From Bacillota bacterium (GTDB taxonomy: Bacteria > Bacillota > Dethiobacteria > SKNC01), in contig SKNC01000077.1 in the NCBI GenBank assembly GCA_007120745.1, positions 1-5,719 of the forward strand: a stretch of DNA of 5,719 nt. The letters are read 5' to 3'. Below the pieces are notes generated by a model, which worked only from the letters and a program-made list of their open reading frames with translations, ran no database searches and was not told the DNA's origin. How positions within the stretch are numbered: the first letter of the stretch is position 1; every line of letters starts with the position of its first letter. Both the position numbers and the translations under genes were made by a program. This document shows, piece after piece, positions 5,661 through 5,719 of the stretch.

Positions 5661-5719
5661 GTGAAGCAGAAAATGGCTTATTTTTTTTTGGGAGTCCTGT
5701 TGGGAGCCTTTTTTATGCA
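5661..5719 (+). CDS. N-terminus of a membrane-anchored protein, possibly YtrI (partial)
   Basis: Only 19 complete codons are inside the window, starting at a GTG one base after the ytrH stop. The start is supported by GGGGGGAG (5647-5654) six bases upstream, inside the end of ytrH. The peptide begins MKQKMAYFFLGVLLGAFFM: a short basic head followed by a hydrophobic helix, so it is a signal anchor or signal peptide. In Bacillus subtilis ytrH is followed by ytrI, whose start has a similar basic head and a FFAG-x-x-x-GA type helix, so a YtrI-like sporulation protein is the best guess. The ATG at 5673 is an alternative start but lacks as good a binding site. A run of nine T (5681-5689) falls within the codons. 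The function cannot be decided from so short a piece. Confidence 0.6.
   Translation, partial: MKQKMAYFFLGVLLGAFFM

Overview
The window is ordinary conserved chromosome from an endospore-forming Firmicute, most likely a member of the Clostridia. Three things point there: a YtrH-family sporulation gene lies next to dnaE, the gene order dnaE-accD-accA is kept, and the Shine-Dalgarno sites are strong with GTG and TTG starts in use. In Bacillus subtilis, as I recall it, dnaE, accD, accA and ytrH/ytrI also share a neighbourhood, with the malic enzyme gene ytsJ between dnaE and accD. No such gene is present here. I cannot name a species.

Layout: positions 1-5023 are read on the minus strand and 5336-5719 on the plus strand. 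On the minus strand, in transcription order, come dnaE (5023-1586, replicative DNA polymerase III alpha subunit), a 91-base gap with a candidate promoter and palindrome, accD (1494-637) and accA (625 to beyond position 1). AccD and AccA are the two halves of acetyl-CoA carboxyltransferase, which makes malonyl-CoA for fatty acid synthesis. They are translationally coupled: the accD stop codon is part of the accA ribosome binding site. The biotin carrier and biotin carboxylase genes (accB, accC) are not in the window.

The 312-base gap 5024-5335 separates dnaE from the divergent sporulation genes. It holds a candidate extended -10 promoter for dnaE flanked by an inverted repeat, a leader of about 146 bases with a nested hairpin and one DnaA-box-like site, a perfect 9-base tandem repeat, and a plausible sigma-E-type promoter for ytrH. 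ytrH (5336-5659) is followed one base later by the start of a second membrane-anchored gene (5661 onward, cut by the window edge) that may be ytrI.

There is no mobile element, CRISPR array, RNA gene or new multi-gene system that I can support. The points most worth a second look are regulatory (the 18-base palindrome at the predicted accDA start site, and the inverted repeat around the dnaE -10) and an atypical zinc ribbon in AccD (C-x-C instead of C-x2-C).
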